A stretch of DNA of 8,572 nt from JBCBJX01 sp038522735 (GTDB lineage Bacteria > Pseudomonadota > Alphaproteobacteria > Caulobacterales > Parvularculaceae). The notes below the pieces were generated by a model. It was not told the origin of the DNA and did not search any database. It saw only the letters and a program-made list of their open reading frames with translations. The stretch spans positions 1 through 8,572 of the forward strand of contig JBCBJX010000114.1 in NCBI GenBank assembly GCA_038522735.1. Direction: 5' to 3'. The position numbers and the translations under genes were made by a program. Positions 1 through 6,354 of the stretch are shown piece by piece (the first letter of the stretch is position 1; every line of letters starts with the position of its first letter).

Positions 1-2
1 CC

Positions 3-563
3 TTCAGCACATGGGAAGAAGGCGGACCGGGCAACCTCAATCTCCTGGTCGACAAAGTCACCAAGACCAATATCGCCGACGGCGACATTATTCGTTTGCA
101 GAACTATTTTGGAAACGGCGGCCCTGTGCCTGGCTGGGAGAGCGTCGTTCCAACGTCCCCCGGCTATGACGGCTCTCAGACGCTCTACATCCGCAATATC
201 GACCGGTCCGGCGCTCGCCCGACATTTCAGACGTCACTTTCGCCGAACGGCCCCATCATGCAGTGGACGGTGAACTCCGGCGGGCTTACGGGTAGCTACC
301 ATTTCGGCTGCCAGATCCGGTACTATGAAACTTCTAACGTGGTGCAGGACGGCTCCCTCGACCCGCAGCTCAACGGTCACCAGGATAACTTTACGTCCTA
401 CTGCGAGACGTTCTTTATCGCGCGACAGGGCGCGGATCATTTCGGCGTAACGATGCCCCTGGCGCCGGACAGCTTGTTGCTGACGCTGGACCGCATCAAG
501 AAGAACCTGCCGCTCTACGGCGTGCACCCCCGCGCAGTGTCAAGACCGGTGCTTGCCTCATAA
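3..563 (+). CDS. Unrecognised protein, C-terminal part (5' end outside window)
   Basis: The frame is open from the left edge to a TAA at 561-563 and gives at least 186 residues, so the true start lies upstream. An in-frame TTG at 96 exists, but the frame is equally protein-like before it, so I treat the gene as 5'-truncated. The visible part is rich in Gly, Asn, Ser and aromatic residues in the alternating pattern of beta-strand proteins (for example TLYIRNIDRSG and GSYHFGCQIRYYET). It has two cysteines and no membrane segment. The C-terminal end (DSLLLTLDRIKKNLPLYGVH) looks helical. I do not recognise the family. A secreted or surface beta-sandwich protein is a guess from composition only. 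It converges on aguB with an 18-bp gap and no clear terminator between them. Confidence 0.7.
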   Translation, partial: FSTWEEGGPGNLNLLVDKVTKTNIADGDIIRLQNYFGNGGPVPGWESVVPTSPGYDGSQTLYIRNIDRSGARPTFQTSLSPNGPIMQWTVNSGGLTGSYHFGCQIRYYETSNVVQDGSLDPQLNGHQDNFTSYCETFFIARQGADHFGVTMPLAPDSLLLTLDRIKKNLPLYGVHPRAVSRPVLAS

Positions 564-581
564 GCCGAGACGCCCACCGTT

Positions 582-1409
582 CTAGTCAGGCCGCCGATCC
601 CGAAAGAAACCCCAGTTCGCCCGCTCCAGTTCGATTGCTTCCAGATTGAACGTAGCGAGCGTGAGGCCCTCTTCTAGGCGCCCGAGCTCCGCGACGATGT
701 CCCCGGCTTCGTCGCAGACGAACGACGTTCCGTAGAATAATTGGCCACTTTCGTCGCCGATGCGGTTCGCCGCCGCGACGGGCGTCACGTTGCAGACGGC
801 GTGGCCCTGCATCGCGCGGCGCCAGCGGGCGGCGGTGTCGATATCCGGCTCGGCGGGTTCCGAGCCGATCGCCGTCGGGTAAAGGAGAACCTCCGCCCCC
901 TGAAGGGCCATGGCGCGAGCCGCTTCCGGGAACCACTGGTCCCAGCAGATCCCGACGCCGAGACGCCCGAACCGGGTCTCCCAGACGCGATAGCCCGTAT
1001 CGCCGGGCCGGAAGTAGAATTTCTCCTGATAGCCGGGCCCGTCCGGAATATGGCTTTTGCGGTAGACGCCGAGAACGCGCCCGTCCGCATCGGCCATAGC
1101 GACCGAGTTGTAGTAATGCGGCCCGTCCTTCTCGAAAAATGAGATCGGGATCGCGATGCCGAGATCGCCGGCGAGGGCGGAGAGGGCGCGGACAGCCGGG
1201 CTGTCGGCGACAGCGCGCGCGGCGCGGAACCAAGCGGGTTCCTGCGTCTTGCAGAAATAGGGGCCTGAGAAGAGTTCCGGCGGCAGGACGATCTGGGCGC
1301 CCGCGGCGGCGGCCTGCCGTGCAAGATCGGACACGCGGGCGATGTTGGCGGTCTCGTCCGCGCTGAAGGCGGCTTGCAGAACGGCGACGGTTATCGTGCG
1401 GTCCGTCAT
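582..1409 (-). CDS. aguB: N-carbamoylputrescine amidase (nitrilase superfamily)
   Basis: This cytosolic enzyme hydrolyses N-carbamoylputrescine to putrescine, CO2 and ammonia, the last step of the agmatine route to polyamines. The 275-residue product has the nitrilase triad: Glu45 in LPPELFSGPYF, Lys118 in YRKSHIPDGPGYQEKFYF, and Cys155 in GVGICWDQWFPE. Glu129, the usual second glutamate, is also present. The stretches around Lys118 and Cys155 are characteristic of the AguB branch rather than of general nitrilases. I chose the ATG at 1409 because GGAAAGG lies 7 nt upstream and the protein begins with the beta-strand expected of the fold. The frame can be extended to 1493, but that adds an Arg/Pro-rich stretch unlike the family. 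The usual partner, agmatine deiminase (aguA), is not in the window. The gene is transcribed divergently from the small lipoprotein gene at 1521. Confidence 0.93.
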   Translation of the reverse strand: MTDRTITVAVLQAAFSADETANIARVSDLARQAAAAGAQIVLPPELFSGPYFCKTQEPAWFRAARAVADSPAVRALSALAGDLGIAIPISFFEKDGPHYYNSVAMADADGRVLGVYRKSHIPDGPGYQEKFYFRPGDTGYRVWETRFGRLGVGICWDQWFPEAARAMALQGAEVLLYPTAIGSEPAEPDIDTAARWRRAMQGHAVCNVTPVAAANRIGDESGQLFYGTSFVCDEAGDIVAELGRLEEGLTLATFNLEAIELERANWGFFRDRRPD

Positions 1410-1520
1410 GGCGAGGCCTTTCCCGGCGGGTCGTCGCGGGCGGTGTCGCTCGCGGATCGAACCGGCTATGGTGCTCGAGGGAAGCGCGCACAAGCGCGGC
1501 GTTATTGGAAGGGGAAAGTT

Positions 1521-1832
1521 ATGGTTCGTCTGGTCATCGCAGCGGCGCTCGCCGGCGGTCTTGCGGCCTGCGCGTCAAATACGGGCGCGGTGAAATCGGA
1601 ATTGGTCGCCCTCGGCGTCGGCGACAACCGAGCGGCGTGTCTCGCCGACGAATTCAACGAACGTCTCGACCGGGACGATATGAATGACGTCGCAGCCTTT
1701 CTGAAACGGCTCAACGACACCGACAGCCCCGGCAACGTGCTCGACGTGCTGTTGACGATCGACAACCCGCGGGCCGCCGCCGTCGCCCCCGTTGTCGGCG
1801 CGTCATGCGCCATCATACCCCGCCGCCGCTAG
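1521..1832 (+). CDS. Small lipoprotein of unknown function
   Basis: The 103-residue product starts MVRLVIAAALAGGLAAC. This is a basic residue, a hydrophobic segment and a lipobox (LAAC) with the lipidated cysteine at position 17. Ala and Ser follow the cysteine, so nothing at +2 suggests retention in the inner membrane, and outer-membrane anchoring is likely by the general rule. The start is ATG 1521, preceded by GGAAGGGGA. The frame is open further upstream to 1374 but that part overlaps aguB antisense and is not protein-like. The mature part is mostly helical with two further cysteines (40 and 96) that could form a disulfide. I do not recognise the family. It is divergent from aguB (111 bp between starts) and convergent with the gene at 1893. 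Confidence 0.8.
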   Translation: MVRLVIAAALAGGLAACASNTGAVKSELVALGVGDNRAACLADEFNERLDRDDMNDVAAFLKRLNDTDSPGNVLDVLLTIDNPRAAAVAPVVGASCAIIPRRR

Positions 1833-1890
1833 GGACGGCGGGGCGCCGGATCGCCTTTGGGGGACGGACGATCCGTAGGCCGGCCTTACG
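1818..1890. repeat. Inverted repeats between two convergent genes
   Basis: Three dyads lie side by side. A perfect 8-bp stem CCCCGCCG (1818-1825) / CGGCGGGG (1836-1843) with a 10-nt loop spans the stop codon of the lipoprotein gene. GGATCG (1848-1853) pairs with CGATCC (1869-1874). A near-palindrome, CGTAGGCCGGCCTTACG, covers 1874-1890. None is followed by a T-run on either strand, so these are not canonical intrinsic terminators. They may block or protect the 3' ends of the two convergent transcripts. Confidence 0.45.
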
Positions 1891-1892
1891 GG

Positions 1893-2267
1893 TCAGATAA
1901 GGTCGGCGATCTCTTCGATCTTGCGGTCGACCTTGCGCGAGATGCCGGCGCGCTTGCGCACGACGTCCCAACAGTCTTCCGCCATGCCGGAGTCGTTGAG
2001 GTACGCAGAAAAGTTGGCGGCCGCTTCAATCACAGCAGCGCCGTCTTCGATCGCCACAGAATTCGTGATTTCGTCGTAACGTCTGGCCAGCTTTTTGCCG
2101 ACGGAGCCCAAGCGGCCGCAAGATGGATCGCGGCGGCTGAGGTTTGCGAACCATCTATCCGAATTTTCGGAAATGTTCTCGATCGGAAGCTCCGAGCCGA
2201 TGTCGACGGCTTGGGCTTCAGCAGCAGCGTTTAGGGCCGCGGCTGCGGCGATGGCGGTCAGGATCAT
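1893..2267 (-). CDS. Small exported protein of unknown function
   Basis: The product is 124 residues. The first 20 or so (MILTAIAAAAALNAAAEAQA) look like a signal peptide with cleavage after Ala18 or Ala20, although the usual basic residue at the N terminus is missing. The mature part is charged and helical, ends in a Lys/Glu-rich segment (RKVDRKIEEIADLI), and has two cysteines (50 and 99) that could pair in the periplasm. The ATG at 2267 is supported by GGAGAGAG 5 nt upstream. I do not recognise the family; a small periplasmic protein is an inference from the signal peptide. It is in the same direction as the beta-barrel gene at 2467-3324 but separated from it by about 200 bp, so cotranscription is possible but not shown. 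Confidence 0.75.
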   Translation of the reverse strand: MILTAIAAAAALNAAAEAQAVDIGSELPIENISENSDRWFANLSRRDPSCGRLGSVGKKLARRYDEITNSVAIEDGAAVIEAAANFSAYLNDSGMAEDCWDVVRKRAGISRKVDRKIEEIADLI

Positions 2268-2466
2268 GTCTCTCTCTCCAGATTCGCGGGCGGCTCTTCT
2301 GTCCGTCCCGCCGGCGCGTCCGACGCCGGTTTCATGGCCGGATCATTCCGGCGACTATGTTCTGGAGCGAGGCGAGCGCCGCCTCAACGGACGTCGCGCT
2401 GAACCGTTCGGGCGCTGCGGCGGGCCGTTTCGCAGCACGTTGGTTCGCGGACGCAGCAATACTGGC

Positions 2467-3324
2467 TCAGCGACCGAGATAGCTTTGGATCTGCAGGCGG
2501 ATGGTCCATTGGGGCTCGCCCACCGCATCAGTGACGCTCGTATAGACGGATCCCTGGATGTCGAGCGGACGGCCCTCGCCCATATCGAGAACGCGGCCCA
2601 TGCCGCCGCCGATCGGCGCGGCGATTCGGTCCTCGTCCCGCTCCCAGTCGGCGCGAATCGTCGGGCGCGAGAACGCGTACCAGCCGCTTTCAAGATTGAG
2701 ATAGACGAAGGGTTCGATCGCGGCCTGCGAGACCTTCTCGCCTTTGTCTGACCCGTTCACCGACCAGCGCTGGACCCCGGAGAAGCCGAAGCGCCACACG
2801 GATCGCGTCCAGACGGCGGCGAATTGCGGGCCGACCGTGAAGCGCTTGAAACCAAGTTCCGCATCGGTCGCCGTCGGCAAGGTGACCGCGAGGCCGAAGC
2901 CCGTGTCCGCGCCGCCTCGGCGCGCGCGGCGGGTGATGAGAAAATTGTAGCGCGCGTCGCCGAGGCCGATCTCGCTCGAATCGCCGGCCACCTGTTCAGA
3001 AAGCGCAAGAAACGGGACCGCACCACCATGGAGGACGCCCCAGATGTCTTCCGAGGAAAGGGGAAGATCGGCGCGCAATTCGAACAGATTCGCCGCGCCG
3101 CCTTCAGGTTCCGCGTCCAGAAAAAGTTCGTTGAAGTAGGCGAGCCGGGCGTGGCCCGGCAGGGGGCTTTCGAGATTCTCCCGCTGGTCGTTCGGATCGG
3201 TCCGCCGCGGCGGCTCCTGCTTTTTCCACCACGGCGTCGGACGCTGAGGGGACTGGGCGTGCGCCGTCGCGCCGAGAACCGAAATGAGGGCGACGAAAAC
3301 TGCAGCGAAACGGGTGCGACGCAT
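2467..3324 (-). CDS. Probable outer-membrane beta-barrel protein (MetA-pathway/'transporter' type)
   Basis: The 285-residue product has a clear Sec signal peptide (MRRTRFAAVFVALISVLGATAHA, cleavage before Gln24). The ATG at 3324 has GGAG 9 nt upstream; an upstream extension to 3516 is Arg-rich and unlike coding sequence. After a Pro-rich linker the mature protein consists of alternating aromatic/polar strands. It includes FTVGPQFAAVW, FGFSGVQRWSV, IEPFVYLNLESGWYAFSRP, IRADWE, APIGGGMGRV and a closing QWTIRLQIQSYL. That order (GPQ, W/G-V strand, PF-NL-GWY, DWE, PIGGG-G, final W-RLQ strand) is what I know from proteins grouped under 'putative MetA-pathway of phenol degradation'/outer-membrane transporter families. 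The assignment rests on pattern memory, not on a search. The substrate is unknown, and no degradation genes lie nearby. Confidence 0.78.
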   Translation of the reverse strand: MRRTRFAAVFVALISVLGATAHAQSPQRPTPWWKKQEPPRRTDPNDQRENLESPLPGHARLAYFNELFLDAEPEGGAANLFELRADLPLSSEDIWGVLHGGAVPFLALSEQVAGDSSEIGLGDARYNFLITRRARRGGADTGFGLAVTLPTATDAELGFKRFTVGPQFAAVWTRSVWRFGFSGVQRWSVNGSDKGEKVSQAAIEPFVYLNLESGWYAFSRPTIRADWERDEDRIAAPIGGGMGRVLDMGEGRPLDIQGSVYTSVTDAVGEPQWTIRLQIQSYLGR

Positions 3325-3508
3325 GATGGTGAACTCCGACGATTGCCGAGAACGCCTGCGACGAGTCGGGCGCCCGGCGCGAGCGGCGCGCGCCGAAGAG
3401 CGGGCGCTTGACGGCCGCGGGAAATTTTTTTCCTCGGGCGGAGAGGGTCGCTCGGAGGCGAAACAAGCGCGCGAACCCGGCCTGGATAATTCAGCGGCGC
3501 TTGAAGTA

Positions 3509-3527
3509 AGGCGCACCTGTTGCGCCT
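3509..3527. repeat. Perfect 7-bp inverted repeat upstream of nrdA
   Basis: AGGCGCA (3509-3515) and TGCGCCT (3521-3527) are exact reverse complements with a 5-nt loop. An AT-rich stretch (AAATTAAGG) follows on the + strand. There is no T-run on either strand, so a terminator is unlikely. A protein-binding dyad or a transcript hairpin is possible. Confidence 0.4.
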
Positions 3528-3566
3528 AAATTAAGGACTCGTTCATCATTAGGGCGCGCCGCCTTA

Positions 3567-3582
3567 ATCCAGCATGTTGACG
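3567..3582 (+). promoter_or_regulatory. Candidate second, degenerate NrdR box
   Basis: ATCCAGCATGTTGACG matches the NrdR consensus ACACWATATATWGWGT at 9 of 16 positions. On its own that is weak. It lies exactly 32 bp (about three helical turns) upstream of the strong box and shares its CATGTTG/TATGTTG core. NrdR normally binds pairs of boxes at this spacing, so position supports it more than sequence. Confidence 0.45.
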
Positions 3583-3607
3583 CCATATTCCGATCCAGAC
3601 ACTATAT
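3577..3607 (+). promoter_or_regulatory. Candidate sigma-70 promoter of nrdA
   Basis: TTGACG at 3577-3582 fits the -35 element, and CTATAT at 3602-3607 fits the -10 form common in alphaproteobacteria. The 19-bp spacing is longer than ideal; CACTAT at 3600-3605 would give 17 bp. The -35 overlaps the weak NrdR box and the -10 overlaps the strong one, which is where a repressor would be expected to sit. The start point is inferred, not seen. Confidence 0.45.
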
Positions 3608-3614
3608 GTTGTGT
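3599..3614 (+). promoter_or_regulatory. NrdR box
   Basis: ACACTATATGTTGTGT differs from the NrdR consensus ACACWATATATWGWGT at a single position. NrdR is the zinc-finger/ATP-cone repressor that senses (d)ATP and represses ribonucleotide reductase genes. The site lies 139 bp upstream of the nrdA ATG, the expected regulon member, so the identification is strong. The nrdR gene itself is not in the window. Confidence 0.88.
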
Positions 3615-3615
3615 C

Positions 3616-3723
3616 AGCGGCTCGCCGCCGATGTTCCAGCAGCCGGGTTCCGGACGACGTGAGGCGCGGTCGCCTTTTCCGCACCGAAACGTTTGAGGAG
3701 CCGCTCCGTCGCGATCGCGCGAC
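3616..3723 (+). other. Possibly structured nrdA 5' leader
   Basis: If transcription starts near the NrdR box, the nrdA transcript has a leader of about 140 nt. AGCGGCTC (3616-3623) is the exact complement of GAGCCGCT (3698-3705), which could close a domain. That domain contains CCGG-GTT-CCGG (3643-3653) and a terminator-like hairpin AGGCG-CGGT-CGCCT followed by T's (3662-3678). A further perfect hairpin, GTCGCG-ATCG-CGCGAC, covers 3708-3723, just before the ribosome site AGGGGG (3738-3743). I see no match to a known riboswitch. In GC-rich DNA such repeats also arise by chance. Confidence 0.3.
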
Positions 3724-3753
3724 GCGCAGAATTTAGTAGGGGGTTCGCCGCTC

Positions 3754-5682
3754 ATGACGCTCGACGCCGCCGCGCTCAAAGCCGCCGCTCAGCACGCCGC
3801 CAACGACATCGCCGAGCGCGCCCGCGCGCGAACGGAGGAGGCGCCGGTCCGCAAGCGCCCCGCCCTGAAATTCGTCAAGGAAGTAGTCGTCGACCGCTCT
3901 CGCGAAGCGCTTCTGACGGACTTCGGCAAAAAGACGCTGGAGGACCGTTATCTGCTCCCGGGCGAAGGCCCGCAGGACATGTTCGCCCGCGTCGCGACGG
4001 CCTATGGGGACGACGCCGAGCACGCTCAGCGCATCTATGACTACATCTCCAGGCTCTGGTTTATGCCGGCGACGCCGGTCCTCTCGAATGGCGGGGCTGA
4101 GCGGGGCCTGCCGATCTCCTGCTTCCTCAACGGCGTCTCCGATTCGCTCGACGGCATCGTCGGCGCCTGGAACGAGAACGTGAAACTCGCCTCAAATGGC
4201 GGCGGCATCGGCACCTACTGGGGCGGCGTGCGCTCCATCGGCGAGGACGTGAAGGGCTCCGGCAAGACGTCGGGCATCATTCCATTCATCCGCGTGATGG
4301 ATTCGCTCACCCTCGCGATCTCCCAGGGTTCCCTCCGGCGCGGATCGGCCGCGGTCTACCTCGACATCCACCACCCGGAGATCGAGGAATTCCTCGAGAT
4401 CCGCAAACCGTCCGGCGACTTCAACCGTAAGTCCTTGAACCTTCATCACGGCCTCAATATCACCGACGCCTTCATGCAGGCGGTGATGAAGGATGAGGAG
4501 TTCGGCCTGCGCTCGCCGAAATCGGGCGAGGTCATCCGCACCGTGAAGGCCCGCGTCCTGTGGCAGAAGATCCTGGAGATCCGCCTGCAGACGGGCGAGC
4601 CGTACCTCATTTTCTCTGACACCGTGAACCGTCAGATGGCGGCGCATCAGAGAAAGCTAGGGCTGAAAGTCTCCACCTCGAACCTCTGCTCGGAGATCAT
4701 GCTCCACACGGGTGAGGATCATCTGGGCGAGGAGCGCACCGCGGTCTGCTGCCTTTCCTCCATCAACGCCGAGAAGTGGGCCGAGTGGTCGAAAGACGAG
4801 CGCTTCATCGAAGACGTGATGCGCTTCCTCGACAACGTGCTGACGGACTTCATCCGCAATGCGCCGGAGGGCATGGAGAAGGCGGTTTATTCGGCGACGC
4901 GCGAACGCTCGGTCGGCCTCGGCCTCATGGGTTTCCATTCTTTCCTGCAGAAGATGGGCGTTCCCTTCGAGAGCGCTGCGGCGAAATCCTGGAACGTGAA
5001 GCTTTTCAAGCACATCCGCATGGGCGCGGACGCCGCCTCCGTGGCGCTCGCCGAAGAACGCGGAGCCTGTCCGGATGCGGAAGAAGCGGGGATGAAGCAG
5101 CGCTTCTCCCACAAACTCGCCATCGCGCCGACAGCGTCGATCTCCATCATCTGCGGCGGCGTCTCGCCTTGCATCGAGCCGATCCCGGCGAACGTCTTCA
5201 CCCACAAGACGCTGTCCGGCTCGTTCACGGTGAAGAACAAGGCGCTGGAAGCGCTGCTGGAGGAGAAGAGCGCGAACACTGAAGAGACGTGGACGTCCAT
5301 TCTGGAGCATGAAGGCTCCGTGCAGCATCTCGATTGCCTGAGCGAGGCGGAGAAATCCGTCTTCAAGACGGCGTTCGAGCTTGACCAGCGCTGGGTGGTG
5401 GAACTCGCCGCCGACCGGTCCTCTTATATCTGCCAGGGCCAGTCCGTGAACGTCTTTCTGCCCGGCGACATCGATAAATGGGACCTCCACATGCTGCACT
5501 GGTCGGCGTGGGAGAAGGGCGTGAAGTCGCTCTACTATTGCCGCTCGAAGTCGGTGCAGCGCGCCGCTTACGCCGGATCGTCTCGGGAGGGAGAGGGTGC
5601 GAGCGAAGAATCAGTCGAGGCGGCGATCCAGAAGGCTGCTTCGGAGCGCACCGATTACGACGAGTGCCTCGCCTGCCAGTGA
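3754..5682 (+). CDS. nrdA: Class I ribonucleoside-diphosphate reductase, alpha (large) subunit
   Basis: The enzyme reduces ribonucleoside diphosphates to deoxyribonucleotides together with a radical-generating beta subunit. The 642-residue product carries the full catalytic set. Cys123 (PISCFLN) and Cys332 (AVCCLSS) form the redox pair. Asn310, Cys312 and Glu314 (NLCSEI) are the radical and substrate residues. APTASIS (458-464) is present, as are the paired Tyr594/Tyr595 of the radical path (GVKSLYY). The mobile C-terminal pair is Cys638/Cys641 (ECLAC). The paired tyrosines place it in class I rather than B12-dependent class II. It is over 100 residues shorter than E. coli NrdA: the first 40 or so residues are an Ala/Arg-rich stretch, not the roughly 90-residue ATP cone. 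Start ATG 3754 has AGGGGG 10 nt upstream. No nrdB follows; a strong terminator does. NrdR boxes lie upstream. Confidence 0.95.
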   Translation: MTLDAAALKAAAQHAANDIAERARARTEEAPVRKRPALKFVKEVVVDRSREALLTDFGKKTLEDRYLLPGEGPQDMFARVATAYGDDAEHAQRIYDYISRLWFMPATPVLSNGGAERGLPISCFLNGVSDSLDGIVGAWNENVKLASNGGGIGTYWGGVRSIGEDVKGSGKTSGIIPFIRVMDSLTLAISQGSLRRGSAAVYLDIHHPEIEEFLEIRKPSGDFNRKSLNLHHGLNITDAFMQAVMKDEEFGLRSPKSGEVIRTVKARVLWQKILEIRLQTGEPYLIFSDTVNRQMAAHQRKLGLKVSTSNLCSEIMLHTGEDHLGEERTAVCCLSSINAEKWAEWSKDERFIEDVMRFLDNVLTDFIRNAPEGMEKAVYSATRERSVGLGLMGFHSFLQKMGVPFESAAAKSWNVKLFKHIRMGADAASVALAEERGACPDAEEAGMKQRFSHKLAIAPTASISIICGGVSPCIEPIPANVFTHKTLSGSFTVKNKALEALLEEKSANTEETWTSILEHEGSVQHLDCLSEAEKSVFKTAFELDQRWVVELAADRSSYICQGQSVNVFLPGDIDKWDLHMLHWSAWEKGVKSLYYCRSKSVQRAAYAGSSREGEGASEESVEAAIQKAASERTDYDECLACQ

Positions 5683-5705
5683 GGTTGAGCACGATCGAGT
5701 GAAAG

Positions 5706-5728
5706 AGCGGGCTGCGGCCCGCTTTTTT
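5706..5728 (+). terminator. Intrinsic terminator of nrdA
   Basis: AGCGGGC (5706-5712), loop TGCG, GCCCGCT (5717-5723), then six T's (5723-5728). It begins 24 nt after the nrdA stop codon, so nrdA is the last gene of its transcript. The TAA stop codon of the opposing gene (5727-5729 on +) lies inside the T-tract. Confidence 0.92.
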
Positions 5729-6251
5729 ATTGGTCGAAATTCGCGACGCGTCGGCAGAAGCGCAGAGCCCGGTCCTCGCGCCAGGCGCCGGGCCAGGCGC
5801 CTGCGCTCTGCGTGACGTCGAACAGCGTCACGCGGCCGGCCTCCAGAATGCGCGGGGTCTCCAGCTCGTCCCCGTCCGGCGCGATACGGACGATCGCCCG
5901 CGGCACGTATGTCGGCGGCGCCTGGCGGCCGTCGGCGGTTTCATAGACGGCGATACGCCGGCGCGCCGTGATCCGCCCGGACGCCGATCTGCAGTCGTCA
6001 TAGATCACCTCGACGTCCGCACCGTCCTCGTCCGTGTCCAGCGGTTCCGACCCGGCGCAGTAGTCGATCGACCAGAGGCTCGCATGGGTGAAGCGGACCG
6101 AACCGCGTCCCGCGGCGTCGATGCGGGCGTAGGCCGAGGGCTCGGCGTAGGCGTCGATGTCCGTGAGATTGCAGAGGTACGTGCGCTCGGCGGCGGCCGC
6201 CATCGTCGCGATCGCCGCCGCGACCGTCGAACACGCCAAAGTGCGAAACAT
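5727..6251 (-). CDS. Small exported protein of unknown function
   Basis: The 174-residue product starts MFRTLACSTVAAAIATMAAAA, a signal peptide probably cleaved after Ala21. No lipobox fits: Cys7 is too early in the signal. The mature part has four cysteines (27, 65, 87, 166), enough for two disulfides in the periplasm. It is rich in Asp/Glu around residues 69-86 and appears mostly beta. I do not recognise the family. The ATG at 6251 has GGGGAAG a few nt upstream; the frame extends to 6356, but that part overlaps the terminator of the next gene. It converges on nrdA and stops within the nrdA terminator. It lies downstream of the lipoprotein gene 6443-7057 but a strong terminator separates them, so it needs its own promoter. 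Confidence 0.78.
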   Translation of the reverse strand: MFRTLACSTVAAAIATMAAAAERTYLCNLTDIDAYAEPSAYARIDAAGRGSVRFTHASLWSIDYCAGSEPLDTDEDGADVEVIYDDCRSASGRITARRRIAVYETADGRQAPPTYVPRAIVRIAPDGDELETPRILEAGRVTLFDVTQSAGAWPGAWREDRALRFCRRVANFDQ

Positions 6252-6316
6252 CGAACTTCCCCATTGCCGATATCGCTTCTCCCAACGACCGTAGTCGTTT
6301 CCAACGGCGCTGAGAA

Positions 6317-6330
6317 GCCGGCGCGCCGGC
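6317..6330. repeat. 14-bp perfect palindrome, first copy
   Basis: GCCGGCGCGCCGGC reads the same on both strands and is found again at 7328-7341, inside the start of the Crp-like gene. The core GGCGCGCC occurs five times in the window (3553, 6320, 6345, 7205, 7331). Base composition may account for much of this. Confidence 0.5.
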
Positions 6331-6354
6331 GCTGCTGGGAACACGGCGCGCCGC

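Larger units (their letters stand above)
3325..3753. other. 429-bp non-coding region between the beta-barrel gene and nrdA
   Basis: The two flanking genes diverge, so this region must hold promoters for both. Frames through it are short or Arg-rich and I see no credible gene. The left half (3325-3500) contains a poly-T stretch at 3424-3431 and no motif I can name. The right half holds a hairpin (3509-3527), the NrdR boxes (3567-3614) and the nrdA leader (3615-3753), listed separately. Confidence 0.6.

Noticed and set aside
1410..1493. Upstream extension of aguB to an ATG at 1493
   Set aside because: It adds 28 Arg/Pro-rich residues not expected in the family. The ATG at 1409 has a good ribosome site and starts at the first beta-strand.
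2268..2466. Possible small gene between 2268 and 2466
   Set aside because: No frame has a ribosome site together with protein-like composition; it is treated as plain intergenic DNA.
2095..2751. Plus-strand open frame across 2095-2751
   Set aside because: It overlaps both minus-strand genes with signal peptides and good ribosome sites, and its translation is low-complexity without motifs.
3325..3516. Upstream extension of the beta-barrel gene to 3516
   Set aside because: It would bury the signal peptide behind 64 Arg/Ser-rich residues; the ATG at 3324 with GGAG upstream is better.
3615..3753. Cobalamin riboswitch upstream of the reductase gene
   Set aside because: No B12-box sequence is visible, and the enzyme has class I (not B12-dependent class II) features.
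4657..5499. Minus-strand open frame of 280 codons within nrdA
   Set aside because: It lies wholly opposite conserved ribonucleotide reductase sequence and has shadow-type composition.
5806..5836. Inverted repeat around CGTGACG/CGTCACG
   Set aside because: It lies inside the coding sequence at 5727-6251 and is explained by codons for Val-Thr repeats.
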